From Pseudomonadales bacterium (GTDB taxonomy: Bacteria > Pseudomonadota > Gammaproteobacteria > Pseudomonadales > Pseudohongiellaceae), in the NCBI GenBank assembly GCA_022827425.1, contig JAJDSZ010000078.1, forward strand, positions 1-36,258: a stretch of DNA of 36,258 bases, in the 5' to 3' direction. Shown here one piece after another: positions 26,404 to 35,463 of this stretch (positions are counted from its first letter, which is position 1; each line of letters opens with the position of its first letter). The translations under genes were made by a program, and so were the position numbers. Below the pieces are notes generated by a model. It did no database searches and was not told the DNA's origin. It saw only the letters and a list, made by a program, of their open reading frames with translations.

Positions 26404-28488
26404 ATGACCGGCCCGCCGCTGGACCAGATTCCCGTTGACCGGCTGGAAGGCATCGGCCCTAAGATCAAGGCGCGGCTTGCGGACCTTGGCATTGCCAGCG
26501 TCCAGGACCTGCTGTTCCACCTGCCGTTCCGCTACGAGGACCGAACCCGCATCACCCCCATCCGGCAGGCTATGGTGGGCGACTGCGTCCAGATTCAGGG
26601 CAGGATTGTCGACAGCGGCGTGGAGGCCGGCCGCCGGGGCCGTAGCCTGCGCTGCCTGCTGCGGGACGATTCCGGCATGCTCAGCCTGCGCTTCTACCAC
26701 TTCAACCGCTTCCAACAGCAAAAACTCATTGGCGGCGCCCTCGTGCGCTGTTTCGGCGAAGTGCGCTACGGCCGCAGCGGCCTGGAGATGTATCACCCGG
26801 AGTATCGCGTGCTGTCCAGCGAAGACGCGCGGGTGCCCGATACCCTGACGCCGGTGTATTCCTCCGTGGAAGGCATTCACCAGCAGCGCATGCGCGGTTT
26901 CGTGCAGCAAGCCCTCGCCCTGCTCGCCGGTTCCGGGAAGCTGCCGGAACTCCTGCCGGAGTCGCTGCTCGGCGACTTTGACGGTATCGATCTTGCCGAA
27001 TCGGTCCGCCTGCTCCACGAGCCGCCGCCGGACATCAAGCTCGACTATACCGGCCGCAGCGAGAACAGCCCGGCGCGGCGGCGGCTGGCTTTCGAGGAAC
27101 TGCTCGCCCACCGGCTGTGCATGCGCCGCCTCAAGCTCGACGCCGTCGCCCTGCCGTCGCCGCGCTTCAGCATCAAACAGGAATTGCCCAGACGATTCGC
27201 CGATTTGCTGCCCTTCCAGCTTACCGGCGCCCAGCGCCGGGTCTACCGGGAAATCCGGCGGGACCTGGCGCGGGAGGCGCCCATGATGCGCCTGCTCCAG
27301 GGCGATGTGGGTTCGGGCAAGACCGTGGTGGCCGCGCTCGGCGCCCTGCTTGCCATCGAATCGGGCTTTCAGGCCTGCCTCATGGCGCCGACGGAAATCC
27401 TCGCCGAACAGCATTTGCAGACCTTTCTTCCCTGGTTCGAGGCCCTGCAACTGCCCCTTGGCTGGCTCAGCGGGAAAACCCGGGGCAAGGCCCGGGACGA
27501 AGTATTGCAGGCGCTTGCCTCGGGGGAATGCAAGCTGCTCATCGGCACCCACGCGGTTTTTCAGGAACAGGTGCAATTCCAGCGGCTCGGGCTGGTCATC
27601 GTCGATGAGCAGCATCGTTTCGGCGTACACCAGCGGCTTGCCCTGCGGGAAAAGGCCGGCGCCTTGCGCGCCCACCAGCTTGTGATGACGGCCACGCCCA
27701 TCCCCCGGACCCTGGCCATGAGCGCTTACGCCGATCTCGACAGTTCGCTCATCGATGAACTGCCTCCCGGGCGCAGGCCGGTGAATACCGTGGTTCACTC
27801 CAATTCCCGGCGCAATGCAATCATCGAGCGCATCGCCGCCAGTTGCGCCGCGGGGCGGCAGGCCTACTGGGTCTGCACCCTGATCGACGAATCCGAAGCC
27901 CTTCAGGCCCAGGCCGCCGAAGCCACCGCCGCGGAACTGCGGCAGGCCTTGCCCGGCATCCGGGTGGGGCTCGTCCACGGCAGGCTCAAGGCGGCGGAAA
28001 AATCCGCCGGGATGGAGCAATTCAAGCAGGGCGAAATCCAGTTGCTCGTGGCGACCACGGTGATCGAAGTGGGAGTGGACGTGCCCAACGCCAGCCTGAT
28101 GGTGATCGAGAATCCGGAGCGTCTCGGGCTCGCGCAATTGCACCAGTTGCGGGGCAGAGTGGGCCGCGGCGCCGAGCAAAGCCACTGCGTATTGCTCTAC
28201 CAACCGCCGCTTTCCGACCTGAGCCGGGAGCGGCTTGGCATCATCCGGGAAACCAGCGATGGCTTCCGCATAGCCGAGGAAGACCTGCGCCTGCGCGGTC
28301 CGGGCCAGGTGCTCGGCACCCGGCAGGCTGGCGTGGTGGGATTCCGGGTCGCCGATATCAGCCGGGACAGCGAAATGCTCGAACAGGTGCGCGATGCCTG
28401 CCAGGAGTTGCTCGCCAGCTATCCCGAGCTTGCCGAGCCCCTGATCCGGCGCTGGATCGGCGAGCGAAGCCATTATGCCGATGTCTGA
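26404..28488 (+). CDS. recG: ATP-dependent DNA helicase RecG
   Basis: RecG remodels stalled replication forks and branched DNA. The 694 residues match E. coli (693). The N-terminal wedge domain has an OB fold around GDCVQIQGRIVDSG. Helicase motifs are complete: LLQGDVGSGKTVVAA (Walker A), APTEILAEQH, VIVDEQHRFG (Walker B), MTATPIPRTLAMS, and in the second half ATTVIEVGVDVPNAS and QLRGRVGRG. The C-terminal DGFRIAEEDLRLRGPG belongs to the RecG-specific TRG region. ubiA begins within its last 14 bases. Confidence 0.97.
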   Translation: MTGPPLDQIPVDRLEGIGPKIKARLADLGIASVQDLLFHLPFRYEDRTRITPIRQAMVGDCVQIQGRIVDSGVEAGRRGRSLRCLLRDDSGMLSLRFYHFNRFQQQKLIGGALVRCFGEVRYGRSGLEMYHPEYRVLSSEDARVPDTLTPVYSSVEGIHQQRMRGFVQQALALLAGSGKLPELLPESLLGDFDGIDLAESVRLLHEPPPDIKLDYTGRSENSPARRRLAFEELLAHRLCMRRLKLDAVALPSPRFSIKQELPRRFADLLPFQLTGAQRRVYREIRRDLAREAPMMRLLQGDVGSGKTVVAALGALLAIESGFQACLMAPTEILAEQHLQTFLPWFEALQLPLGWLSGKTRGKARDEVLQALASGECKLLIGTHAVFQEQVQFQRLGLVIVDEQHRFGVHQRLALREKAGALRAHQLVMTATPIPRTLAMSAYADLDSSLIDELPPGRRPVNTVVHSNSRRNAIIERIAASCAAGRQAYWVCTLIDESEALQAQAAEATAAELRQALPGIRVGLVHGRLKAAEKSAGMEQFKQGEIQLLVATTVIEVGVDVPNASLMVIENPERLGLAQLHQLRGRVGRGAEQSHCVLLYQPPLSDLSRERLGIIRETSDGFRIAEEDLRLRGPGQVLGTRQAGVVGFRVADISRDSEMLEQVRDACQELLASYPELAEPLIRRWIGERSHYADV

Positions 28489-29332
28489 TACGTTGATGGC
28501 GTATTGCCATCTGGTCCGATTGCACCGGCCGGTGGGCATCCACCTGCTGCTGTGGCCCACGCTCTGCGCCCTATGGATTGCCTCGGATGGTTTTCCGCCG
28601 CCGGACCTGCTGCTCATCTTTGTGCTGGGCACGGTTATCATGCGCTCGGCGGGCTGTTGCATCAATGACTTCGCCGATTACCAGATCGACGGCGAAGTGC
28701 TGCGCACCCGGGAGCGGCCCCTGGCCACGGGCCGGTTGCGGCGCCGGGACGCGCTGGCCGCATTCGCCGTGCTTTCCCTGGCGGGATTCGCGCTGACCCT
28801 GTTCACCAATTTGCAGACGATCCTGCTGGCCGTGGCGGCTGTGCCCATTATCGCCCTGTATCCTTTCCTCAAGCGGGTGACGCATCTGCCCCAGCTGGTG
28901 CTCGGCGTCGCCTTTTCCTGGGGAATTCTCATGGCTTTCACCGCCGGCGCCGGCAGCGTGCCCGGGGCGGCCTGGCTGCTGTTCGCCGCCAATCTGCTGT
29001 GGACCGTGGTCTACGACACGCAATACGCCATGGCGGACCGCGAATACGACCAGCGCATCGGCGTCAAGTCCACGGCGATCCTGTTCGGCGGGGCGGACAA
29101 TCTCATCATCGGCGCATTGCAGGCGCTGACCATCGTGTTGCTGTGGCTTGCCGGGAGGCAGTTCGAGCTGGGCGCGCCCTGGTTTTTTTCCCTGATCGGA
29201 GTGGGTGTCCTGTTTGGCTGGCAGCAGATGATTACCCGGAGCCGGCGCCCTGAAGCCTGTTTCAGGGCTTTTGTCAGCAACCAGTGGGTGGGGCTTGCCC
29301 TGCTGCTCGGAGTGGTCCTGGGACTGCTTTGA
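28475..29332 (+). CDS. ubiA: 4-hydroxybenzoate octaprenyltransferase
   Basis: UbiA is an inner-membrane enzyme that attaches the polyprenyl chain to 4-hydroxybenzoate in ubiquinone synthesis. The 285 residues form about eight membrane helices. Both Asp-rich motifs that bind magnesium and the prenyl diphosphate are present: NDFADYQID and DTQYAMADREYD. HLVRLHRPVGIHLLLWPTL near the start is typical. ATG at 28475 overlaps recG, and a second ATG two codons on (28481) is equally possible. No ubiC is adjacent. Confidence 0.95.
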   Translation: MPMSDTLMAYCHLVRLHRPVGIHLLLWPTLCALWIASDGFPPPDLLLIFVLGTVIMRSAGCCINDFADYQIDGEVLRTRERPLATGRLRRRDALAAFAVLSLAGFALTLFTNLQTILLAVAAVPIIALYPFLKRVTHLPQLVLGVAFSWGILMAFTAGAGSVPGAAWLLFAANLLWTVVYDTQYAMADREYDQRIGVKSTAILFGGADNLIIGALQALTIVLLWLAGRQFELGAPWFFSLIGVGVLFGWQQMITRSRRPEACFRAFVSNQWVGLALLLGVVLGLL

Positions 29333-29423
29333 AACTGAACATGCGGGGTGCTTGCAATCCTGTTCGGGATCGCATCCGGTCAAACTTGAAATTGGCGTTG
29401 ATGAAGTCGTGTAGAATTGCGCC

Positions 29424-30458
29424 ATGAATCCGGAACGGGCCAAGGTTACGATTTTCGATGTCGCCGAACATGCCGGCGTTTCCATCAAGACGGTTTCACG
29501 CGTGGTCAACAATGAACCCAATGTGCGCGAAAACACCCGGGAGCGGGTCATGCTCGCGGTGCGCGAATTGCGCTATCAGCCCAATGCCGCCGCCCGGGAG
29601 CTTTCCGGCAAGCGCTCGCGCATCATTGGCCTGATCTACGAAAACGCCGAGGAATTCAGCTACCTCAACGATGTATTCAACGGGGCCCTTGGCATTTGCG
29701 AGCCCGCCGGCTACTCCCTGCTGCTGCGCCCGCTGACCCTGCCGGACCCGGAAATCATCGACCATATCCGCCAGTTCGCCACCAATGCCCGGGTTGAGGG
29801 CATCGTGCTGCCGGCGCCCATGGGGGATTTGCCGGAAGTGTCCGGCCTGCTGCGGGAAATGCGCATCCCCTTCGCCGCGATCACCCCCCGGGAGCCCGAC
29901 CCGGACGAGATCAATATCCTCTGCAATGACGAGGCCGCGAGCCACGCGCTCACCGAATTGCTCATCCATCAGGGGCACGACGCCATCGGCTTCATCAAGG
30001 GGCATCCCGACCATGGCGCAAGCCACAAGCGCTTCGCCGGTTACCGGCGAGCCCTGAAGCAGCACGGCGTCGCCTATGCGCCCCGGCTGGTGCGGCAGGG
30101 CTATTTTGACTTTGAATCCGGCCGCATCGCCGCCGGCAGAATGCTCGACCTTCCCGATCCGCCAAGCGCGGTGCTCGCCAGCAATGACGACATGGCGGCG
30201 GGGGCGATCTTTGCCGCCCGGAAGCGGGGGCTGAACGTTCCCGGCGAACTTTCCATCGCCGGTTTCGACGATACCCGCTTCTCCTCCCGCATCTGGCCAC
30301 CATTGACCACGGTGCGCCAACCCATCGCGCAAATGGCGGAAACCGCCGCGGCCCTGCTCATCGACAAGCTTAATGGACATTCCACGGAAGCGCCGGATGC
30401 GCCGTTTGAATGTGAAGTGGTGATTCGCGAATCCACGGCGCCGTTGCATCCCGCCTGA
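29424..30458 (+). CDS. LacI-family transcriptional repressor
   Basis: This 344-residue repressor has the LacI helix-turn-helix and hinge at residues 7-60 (VTIFDVAEHAGVSIKTVSRV, then NVRENTRERVMLAVRELRY). A periplasmic-binding-protein-like sensor domain follows, with SRIIGLIYENAEEFSY, DDMAAGAIFAARKRGLNVPG and SIAGFDDTRFSSRIWPPLTT. It precedes and points toward the permease/glycosidase genes. Two LacI-type palindromes occur in the locus, at 30577 and 35363, so it most likely represses them until a sugar binds. A TAGAAT only six bases before the ATG hints at a very short leader. The inducer is unknown. Confidence 0.93.
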   Translation: MNPERAKVTIFDVAEHAGVSIKTVSRVVNNEPNVRENTRERVMLAVRELRYQPNAAARELSGKRSRIIGLIYENAEEFSYLNDVFNGALGICEPAGYSLLLRPLTLPDPEIIDHIRQFATNARVEGIVLPAPMGDLPEVSGLLREMRIPFAAITPREPDPDEINILCNDEAASHALTELLIHQGHDAIGFIKGHPDHGASHKRFAGYRRALKQHGVAYAPRLVRQGYFDFESGRIAAGRMLDLPDPPSAVLASNDDMAAGAIFAARKRGLNVPGELSIAGFDDTRFSSRIWPPLTTVRQPIAQMAETAAALLIDKLNGHSTEAPDAPFECEVVIRESTAPLHPA

Positions 30459-30480
30459 TCTGCGCACTGCCCGCCCGAGG

Positions 30481-30556
30481 AGATTCTGCGACTTCGCGCA
30501 GGATGACAAATACCAGTTTCATTCTGCGCGGAGCGAAGCGAAGTCGCAGAATCCCG
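30481..30556. repeat. Dispersed intergenic repeat copy 5 (paired half-units)
   Basis: AGATTCTGCGACTTCGCGCA then GGATGAC (30481-30507) is one half-unit. ATTCTGCGCGGAGCGAAGCG then AAGTCGCAGAATCCC (30521-30555) follows in the opposite orientation. The pair lies just after the LacI-type gene and 20 bases before the operator at 30577, so it may also help end lacI transcription. Confidence 0.65.
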
Positions 30557-30576
30557 CCCCGTTCGGGAAATCTATT

Positions 30577-30590
30577 TGACAGCGCTGTCA
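30577..30590. promoter_or_regulatory. LacI-type operator upstream of the sugar permease gene
   Basis: TGACAGCGCTGTCA is a perfect 14-bp palindrome with the central CG typical of LacI-family operators. It overlaps a TTGACA (30576-30581) that can serve as -35, with TAAACA 18 bases on as a weak -10. Repressor binding there would block the permease/glycosidase operon. The regulator is most likely the LacI-type gene just upstream. Confidence 0.75.
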
Positions 30591-30636
30591 GCTTGCTGGT
30601 AAACAAGGGACCTGGCATTACTTGCGGGATTCCCAC

Positions 30637-32217
30637 ATGTCCGCTGTTCCGGGCCGAGACAAAAGCGCCGGTGGCGCCTATATCTGGCTGACCAGCCTCA
30701 GCGCCGCCCTGGGCGGCTTCCTGATGGGTTTTGACGCTTCGGTGATCTCTGGCGTGGTGGGATTCATCGAGGACGAATTCCGCCTCGACGAACTCCAGCT
30801 CGGCTGGGCCGTGGCCTCCCTGACCCTCACCTCCACCCTCGCCATGCTCGGCGCCGGGCCGCTGAGCAATCGCATCGGCCGGGTCGGCGTGCTCAAGGCG
30901 GCGGCGCTGCTGTTCCTGCTGTCCGCCATCGGCTGCGCCCTGGCGCCGGGATACACCCTGCTCGTCGCCGCCCGCATGGTGGGAGGCTTTGCCGTGGGCG
31001 CGGCGCTGATCGTGGCGCCCATGTACATCGCCGAAGTGGCGCCGGCGCAAATTCGCGGGCGGCTGGTTTCGCTCAACCAGCTCAATATCGTCATCGGAAT
31101 TTCCGCCGCTTTTTTCAGCAATTATCTGCTGCTGCAACTGTCCCAGAACGACAATCCCCCGATCTCCCCGGACTCCCTCTGGCGCTGGATGCTCGGGGTG
31201 GAAGCGCTGCCGGCGCTGCTCTATCTGATCGTGCTGCAACGGGTGCCCGAAAGTCCCCGCTGGCTGCAATTGCGCGGCGGCGACGAAGCCGCGCTGGCGA
31301 CCCTGATCCGCATCAACGGCGCGGAAGGTGGCCGGCACGAACACGACGCGATCAAGGCCAGCCTGGCCGAGGAGGAATCCGGCGCTCCGGCGGGTTTCGG
31401 CGAATTGCTGCGCCCCCATCTGCGGCTCGTGCTGCTCATCGCCCTCACCATCGGCATTGTGCAGCAGGCCACCGGCATCAATGCGGTGTTCTTCTACGCG
31501 CCGATGATTTTCGAGCAAAGCGGATTCGGCAATGACGCGGCCTTCCTCCAGGCGATGCTGGTGGGTCTGGTGAATCTGCTGTTTACCGTGGTGGCGATTC
31601 TCTGCATTGACCGGCTGGGAAGAAAGCCCCTGCTGATCACGGGTCTGGCGGGGATTGCGGCCTTCATGCTGCTGCTGTCCTGGACTTTCGGCCAGGCGGC
31701 CTACCAGTTGGACGAGGCCGCTGTGGCGGCGGTCCCTGAAGCCGGGACCCGAGCCGCGCTGGTCCCGCTCATCGATCAATCCTTCGACAGCGAAAGCGAT
31801 TTCCGCGCCGCGCTCGGGGCCGCCGGCGTCGGCGAGGCGGGCGGGCTCGAATCCGAACTCGTCGCCGGCGCCATCACCGTGGACACCGTGCTGGTGCTCA
31901 CGGGAATCCTCGGCTTTGTCGCCTGTTTCGCCTTTTCCGCCGGGCCGATCATGTGGGTGCTGTTTTCCGAACTTTTTCCCAATTATGTCCGGGCGGCGGC
32001 GATTTCCTTCGTCGGCCTGGTGAATTCCGCCACAAGCTTTGGGGTGCAGATGCTGTTTCCCTGGGAGCTTGCGGCGCTTGGCGGCAGCCTGACCTTTCTG
32101 GTCTATGGCCTGGTTGCCCTGGTCGGTCTCGCCATTCTGGGCAGGATCATGCCCGAGACCCGGGGCAAGTCACTGGAGGAACTCGAACTGGCCCTGGCGC
32201 CGGGGAGCAAGCCATGA
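30637..32217 (+). CDS. MFS sugar porter family permease
   Basis: This 526-residue inner-membrane protein has twelve predicted helices and belongs to the sugar porter (proton-sugar symporter) branch. Motifs are GGFLMGFDASVISGVVG, NRIGRVGVLKAA (loop 2-3), RVPESPRWLQLRGG at the central loop, QQATGINAVFFYAPMIF and the C-terminal PETRGKSLEELE. An unusual stretch of about 60 residues (bases 31702-31880) enlarges the loop between helices 9 and 10. ATG at 30637 is chosen over TTG at 30622 on codon preference; both have plausible ribosome sites. It follows an operator and overlaps the next gene by four bases. The sugar is probably a gluco-oligosaccharide or glucose, by neighbours. Confidence 0.92.
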   Translation: MSAVPGRDKSAGGAYIWLTSLSAALGGFLMGFDASVISGVVGFIEDEFRLDELQLGWAVASLTLTSTLAMLGAGPLSNRIGRVGVLKAAALLFLLSAIGCALAPGYTLLVAARMVGGFAVGAALIVAPMYIAEVAPAQIRGRLVSLNQLNIVIGISAAFFSNYLLLQLSQNDNPPISPDSLWRWMLGVEALPALLYLIVLQRVPESPRWLQLRGGDEAALATLIRINGAEGGRHEHDAIKASLAEEESGAPAGFGELLRPHLRLVLLIALTIGIVQQATGINAVFFYAPMIFEQSGFGNDAAFLQAMLVGLVNLLFTVVAILCIDRLGRKPLLITGLAGIAAFMLLLSWTFGQAAYQLDEAAVAAVPEAGTRAALVPLIDQSFDSESDFRAALGAAGVGEAGGLESELVAGAITVDTVLVLTGILGFVACFAFSAGPIMWVLFSELFPNYVRAAAISFVGLVNSATSFGVQMLFPWELAALGGSLTFLVYGLVALVGLAILGRIMPETRGKSLEELELALAPGSKP

Positions 32218-33503
32218 ACCGATTGCAAGCACGACTGGCGGGCGCCTTCTGCGCGCTGGGAATGAGCGCGGGCAGCGCAGCCCAGGACGGCCCCATCCCC
32301 GTCGAAATTCGCGGCGAACCGGGGAATTTCATGCTCTATCGCGGGGGCGAGCCCTACCCTATCCGGGGCGCCGGCGCCGAGACCCTGGATGACCTCGCCT
32401 CCCTGGCCGCCAATGGCGCCAACTCGGTGCGCACCTGGCGCGTGGGCGACGGCAGCATTCTCGACATCGCCCATGAACTGGGAATGACCGTGGCGCTGTG
32501 CATCGAAATCGCCCGGGAACGCCACGGCTTCGATTACGACGATGAAGCCGCCGTGGCGCGGCAGTTCGAGGAAGCCCGGGAAACCGTGCTGCGCTACCGC
32601 GACCATCCCGCCCTGCTGGTTTGGTTCATCGGCAATGAAATGAATCTCGAGTACGAGAATCCCCGGGTGTACAACGCCATCAACGACATCTCGCGGATGA
32701 TTCACGAACTCGACCCGTACCATCCCACCACCTCCACCACCGCCGGCATGGGGGGAGACCTGGCCCGGGTGATGCGGCGGCGGGCGCCGGATCTGGATTT
32801 CCTCAGCGTTCAGGTCTATGGCGCGGTGTACGAGCTCCCGGAAATGCTGGCGGAAGTCGACCCGGCCCTGCCGGTGATGATTACCGAGTGGGGAACCATC
32901 GGCCACTGGGAAGTGCCATTGACCGAATGGGGCGCCCCCATCGAATTGCACAGCTCGGCCAAGGCTGCGGTCTACCAGCGCGCCCACGAGGAGGTGCTGG
33001 CCCCCATGCGGGGCCGGCTCGTGGGCAATTACGCCTTTCTCTGGGGCCAGAAGCAGGAACGCACCCCCACCTGGTACGGCACCTTCACCCCGGACGGGCA
33101 AAGCACCGAGGCGGTGGACGTGTTGCACCGTATCTGGACCGGGCAATGGCCCGGCAACCGCGCCCCGCTGCTCGAGGAAATGCGGCTTGACGGCCGGCAG
33201 GCGAACGACGGCATCCGGCTTCGCGCCGGGCGGGAGTACCCCGCCTCGGTGGCGGCCCGGGACCTGGACGGCGACAGCCTGATATTCGACTGGCGCGTGA
33301 TGGAGGAAAGCACGGCGACCCAGACCGGCGGCGACATCGAGGAAATCCCGCCGCGGCGGGAGGGCCTCATTGCCGAACCCGGTCTCGCGGAAATCCGCCT
33401 GCGGGCGCCCGACGAACCCGGCGCCTACCGCCTGTTCGTCTATGCGGGCGACGGCCAGGGCGCCGCGGCCCACGCCAATATCCCTTTTTTCGTCGATCGA
33501 TAG
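32214..33503 (+). CDS. Secreted clan GH-A glycoside hydrolase (GH2 TIM-barrel-like)
   Basis: The 429-residue protein starts with a signal peptide (AGAFCALGMSAGSAA, cut near residue 23). A TIM barrel follows. YRGGEPYPIRGAG and NGANSVRTWR resemble the start of GH2 and GH5 barrels. WFIGNEMNLE places the acid/base Glu142, and PVMITEWGTIG places the nucleophile Glu225. These are the clan GH-A positions. Residues about 330-428 look like an Ig/PKD-type beta-sandwich (ASVAARDLDGDSLIFDWRVM). No N-terminal GH2 sandwich domains are present, so exact family assignment is open. It overlaps the permease gene (ATGA). It probably trims imported beta-glycans in the periplasm. Confidence 0.75.
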   Translation: MNRLQARLAGAFCALGMSAGSAAQDGPIPVEIRGEPGNFMLYRGGEPYPIRGAGAETLDDLASLAANGANSVRTWRVGDGSILDIAHELGMTVALCIEIARERHGFDYDDEAAVARQFEEARETVLRYRDHPALLVWFIGNEMNLEYENPRVYNAINDISRMIHELDPYHPTTSTTAGMGGDLARVMRRRAPDLDFLSVQVYGAVYELPEMLAEVDPALPVMITEWGTIGHWEVPLTEWGAPIELHSSAKAAVYQRAHEEVLAPMRGRLVGNYAFLWGQKQERTPTWYGTFTPDGQSTEAVDVLHRIWTGQWPGNRAPLLEEMRLDGRQANDGIRLRAGREYPASVAARDLDGDSLIFDWRVMEESTATQTGGDIEEIPPRREGLIAEPGLAEIRLRAPDEPGAYRLFVYAGDGQGAAAHANIPFFVDR

Positions 33504-33526
33504 TGAGTAACAAGGAGAAATGCCTG

Positions 33527-35365
33527 ATGTGGGACAAGGATCAGGAAGGCGTTCTCGCCTCCCGTCTGGAATCCATGACGCTGCGCCAGAAGATTGGTCA
33601 GATGACCATGGCAGAGCGGCTTTTCGCCTCGCCGGAGGATGTCAAACGGTTCGCCCTCGGCGCCATTCTCTGCGGCGGCGGCTCCCATCCGGGAGAAAAT
33701 GCCGCCGCCGACTGGGTCGCCATGAACGACGCCTTCTGGCAGGCGGCGGTGGGCGATGAAGACAGCCCGGGCATTCCGATTCTGGTGGGCGTGGACGCGG
33801 TGCATGGCCACGGCAATCTCCGGGGCGCCACGGTTTTCCCCCACAATATCGGCCTCGGCGCGGCGGATGATGCGGAGCTGGTGGCGGAAATCGCCCGGGC
33901 CACGGCGAAGGAAATCCTCGCCAGCGGGCTCGAATGGAACTTCGCCCCGGCGCTTTCGGTGGTGCGGAACTGCCGCTGGGGCCGGACCTACGAGAGCTTC
34001 GGCAATGACCCGGAGCGTGCCGGCAGGCTAGGCGCGGCCTATGCCAAGGCCTTGCAGGATGCGGGCGTCATCGCCTGCCTCAAGCACTGGGTCGGCGACG
34101 GCGGCACCTGGCAGGGCATGGATCAGGGCGAAACCACCCTGCCCTGGGAAGAACTCGAAGCCACCCATGTGGCGCCCTATCTGGCGCCCCTGGCCGACGG
34201 CGCCATGACCCTCATGGCCTCCTTCAATAGCTGGAACGGCGACAAATGCCACGGCCATCATTTCCTGATCACCGAATTGCTGAAGGAGAAACTCGGATTC
34301 GGAGGCATCGTGCTGTCGGACTGGGACGGCATCGACTATCTCGACAAGGATTACGGGGTGGCGATCCGCAGATCGGTCAACGCCGGGCTCGACATGTTCA
34401 TGGTTCCCGAGCGCTGGCGGGAATTCATCGAAAAGCTGGAGACCCAGGTGCGCGAAGGCCATGTGCCCATGGCGCGCATCGACGACGCTGTCAGCCGCAT
34501 TCTACGCGTCAAACTGCGCTATGGATTGTTCGACGCGCCGCGCCCGGCGCTACGCCCCGGCGCCGGCAAGCGCGAATTCTCCACCGCCGCCCATCGCGAT
34601 CTTGCGCGCCGCGCGGCGCGGCAATCCCAGGTGCTGCTCAAGAATGAGGGGCCGACCCTGCCGCTCAAGCGCAGCCAGCGAATCCTGGTGGCCGGCAAGA
34701 ACGCGGACAACCTCGGCCATCAATGCGGCGGCTGGACGGTAAGCTGGCAGGGCGAAAACGGCAACGACACGATCACCGGCGAATCCATCTGGCAGGGCAT
34801 CAAGGCATTGGCCCCCAATGCCGTGCTGAGCGAAAACCTCGACGGCGCAGACGCCGACGCCAACCATCACGACGTGGCCGTGGTGGTCATTGGCGAGACG
34901 CCCTATGCCGAGGGTCACGGCGATGTCCGCCAGGGCGATCATCTGTTCGTCGAGGCGGGCTCGATGATCAACGGCCTGATGAATCCACTGGAAGCCTACG
35001 GCCAATCATTGGTGCTGGCCGAGCGGCATCCGGAAGATCTGGCCTGCCTGGAACGCATCGCCGCCAGGGGCATACCCGTGGTGGCGGTGCTGGTCTCGGG
35101 CCGGCCACTCATCACCAGCCGGGAAATCGCCGCCTCGGCGGCTTTCGTGGCAGGCTGGCTGCCCGGCGCCGAAGGCCGCGGCGTCGCTGAAACCCTGCTG
35201 GGAATCCACGAGTTCAGCGGCCGCCTGCCGGCGCCCTGGCCGGGGCCGGAACAGACCGATGGAGTGCTCGCCGACAGCGCCGCGGAGTTCCCCGCGGGCC
35301 ACGGTTTGCAAGCGAAGGCAAAAGTTGTTGACAAGGCTGTAGAGGTAGCATATAAGACGGCATGA
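33527..35365 (+). CDS. Glycoside hydrolase family 3 beta-glucosidase, no signal peptide
   Basis: GH3 enzymes release glucose or other sugars from the non-reducing ends of beta-glycans. The 612-residue protein has the N-terminal barrel (ILVGVDAVHGHGNLRGATVF, KHWVGDGGT, and the nucleophile Asp265 in VLSDWDGID) and the alpha/beta sandwich beginning at SQVLLKNEGPTLPLK. It is of the ExoP/CdxA type, which often ends in further domains absent here. AAGGAG at 33512-33517, nine bases before ATG 33527, decides the start. A GTG at 33503 would add eight residues. Neither form has a signal peptide, so the enzyme should be cytoplasmic and act after permease import. Its last codons contain the promoter of the next gene. 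Confidence 0.93.
   Translation: MWDKDQEGVLASRLESMTLRQKIGQMTMAERLFASPEDVKRFALGAILCGGGSHPGENAAADWVAMNDAFWQAAVGDEDSPGIPILVGVDAVHGHGNLRGATVFPHNIGLGAADDAELVAEIARATAKEILASGLEWNFAPALSVVRNCRWGRTYESFGNDPERAGRLGAAYAKALQDAGVIACLKHWVGDGGTWQGMDQGETTLPWEELEATHVAPYLAPLADGAMTLMASFNSWNGDKCHGHHFLITELLKEKLGFGGIVLSDWDGIDYLDKDYGVAIRRSVNAGLDMFMVPERWREFIEKLETQVREGHVPMARIDDAVSRILRVKLRYGLFDAPRPALRPGAGKREFSTAAHRDLARRAARQSQVLLKNEGPTLPLKRSQRILVAGKNADNLGHQCGGWTVSWQGENGNDTITGESIWQGIKALAPNAVLSENLDGADADANHHDVAVVVIGETPYAEGHGDVRQGDHLFVEAGSMINGLMNPLEAYGQSLVLAERHPEDLACLERIAARGIPVVAVLVSGRPLITSREIAASAAFVAGWLPGAEGRGVAETLLGIHEFSGRLPAPWPGPEQTDGVLADSAAEFPAGHGLQAKAKVVDKAVEVAYKTA
35328..35356 (+). promoter_or_regulatory. Strong sigma-70 promoter for the TonB receptor gene, inside the GH3 gene end
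   Basis: A perfect TTGACA (35328-35333) and TATAAG (35351-35356) are spaced by exactly 17 bases. The predicted start is near 35363, giving a leader of about 100 bases. The whole promoter lies within the last codons of the GH3 gene. Confidence 0.75.
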
Positions 35366-35376
35366 CAACGTTATCA
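35363..35376. promoter_or_regulatory. LacI-type operator at the receptor promoter start point
   Basis: TGACAACGTTATCA is a 14-bp palindrome with one mismatched pair and a central CG. It shares TGACA-N4-T-TCA with the operator at 30577. It begins at the GH3 stop codon and covers the predicted transcription start, the classical place for a LacI repressor to block initiation. Confidence 0.7.
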
Positions 35377-35463
35377 TTTTCCCCGTCGTAACGGCGGGAT
35401 AACGAAAATCACTGTCCCCGCAGCACTGGTTCAGGAGCCGGGGAAGTGAGGGAGAGTATCAAG

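Noticed and set aside
26230-28665. An 811-residue open frame on the minus strand across recG
   Set aside because: It is the shadow of recG with no recognisable motif and biased composition.
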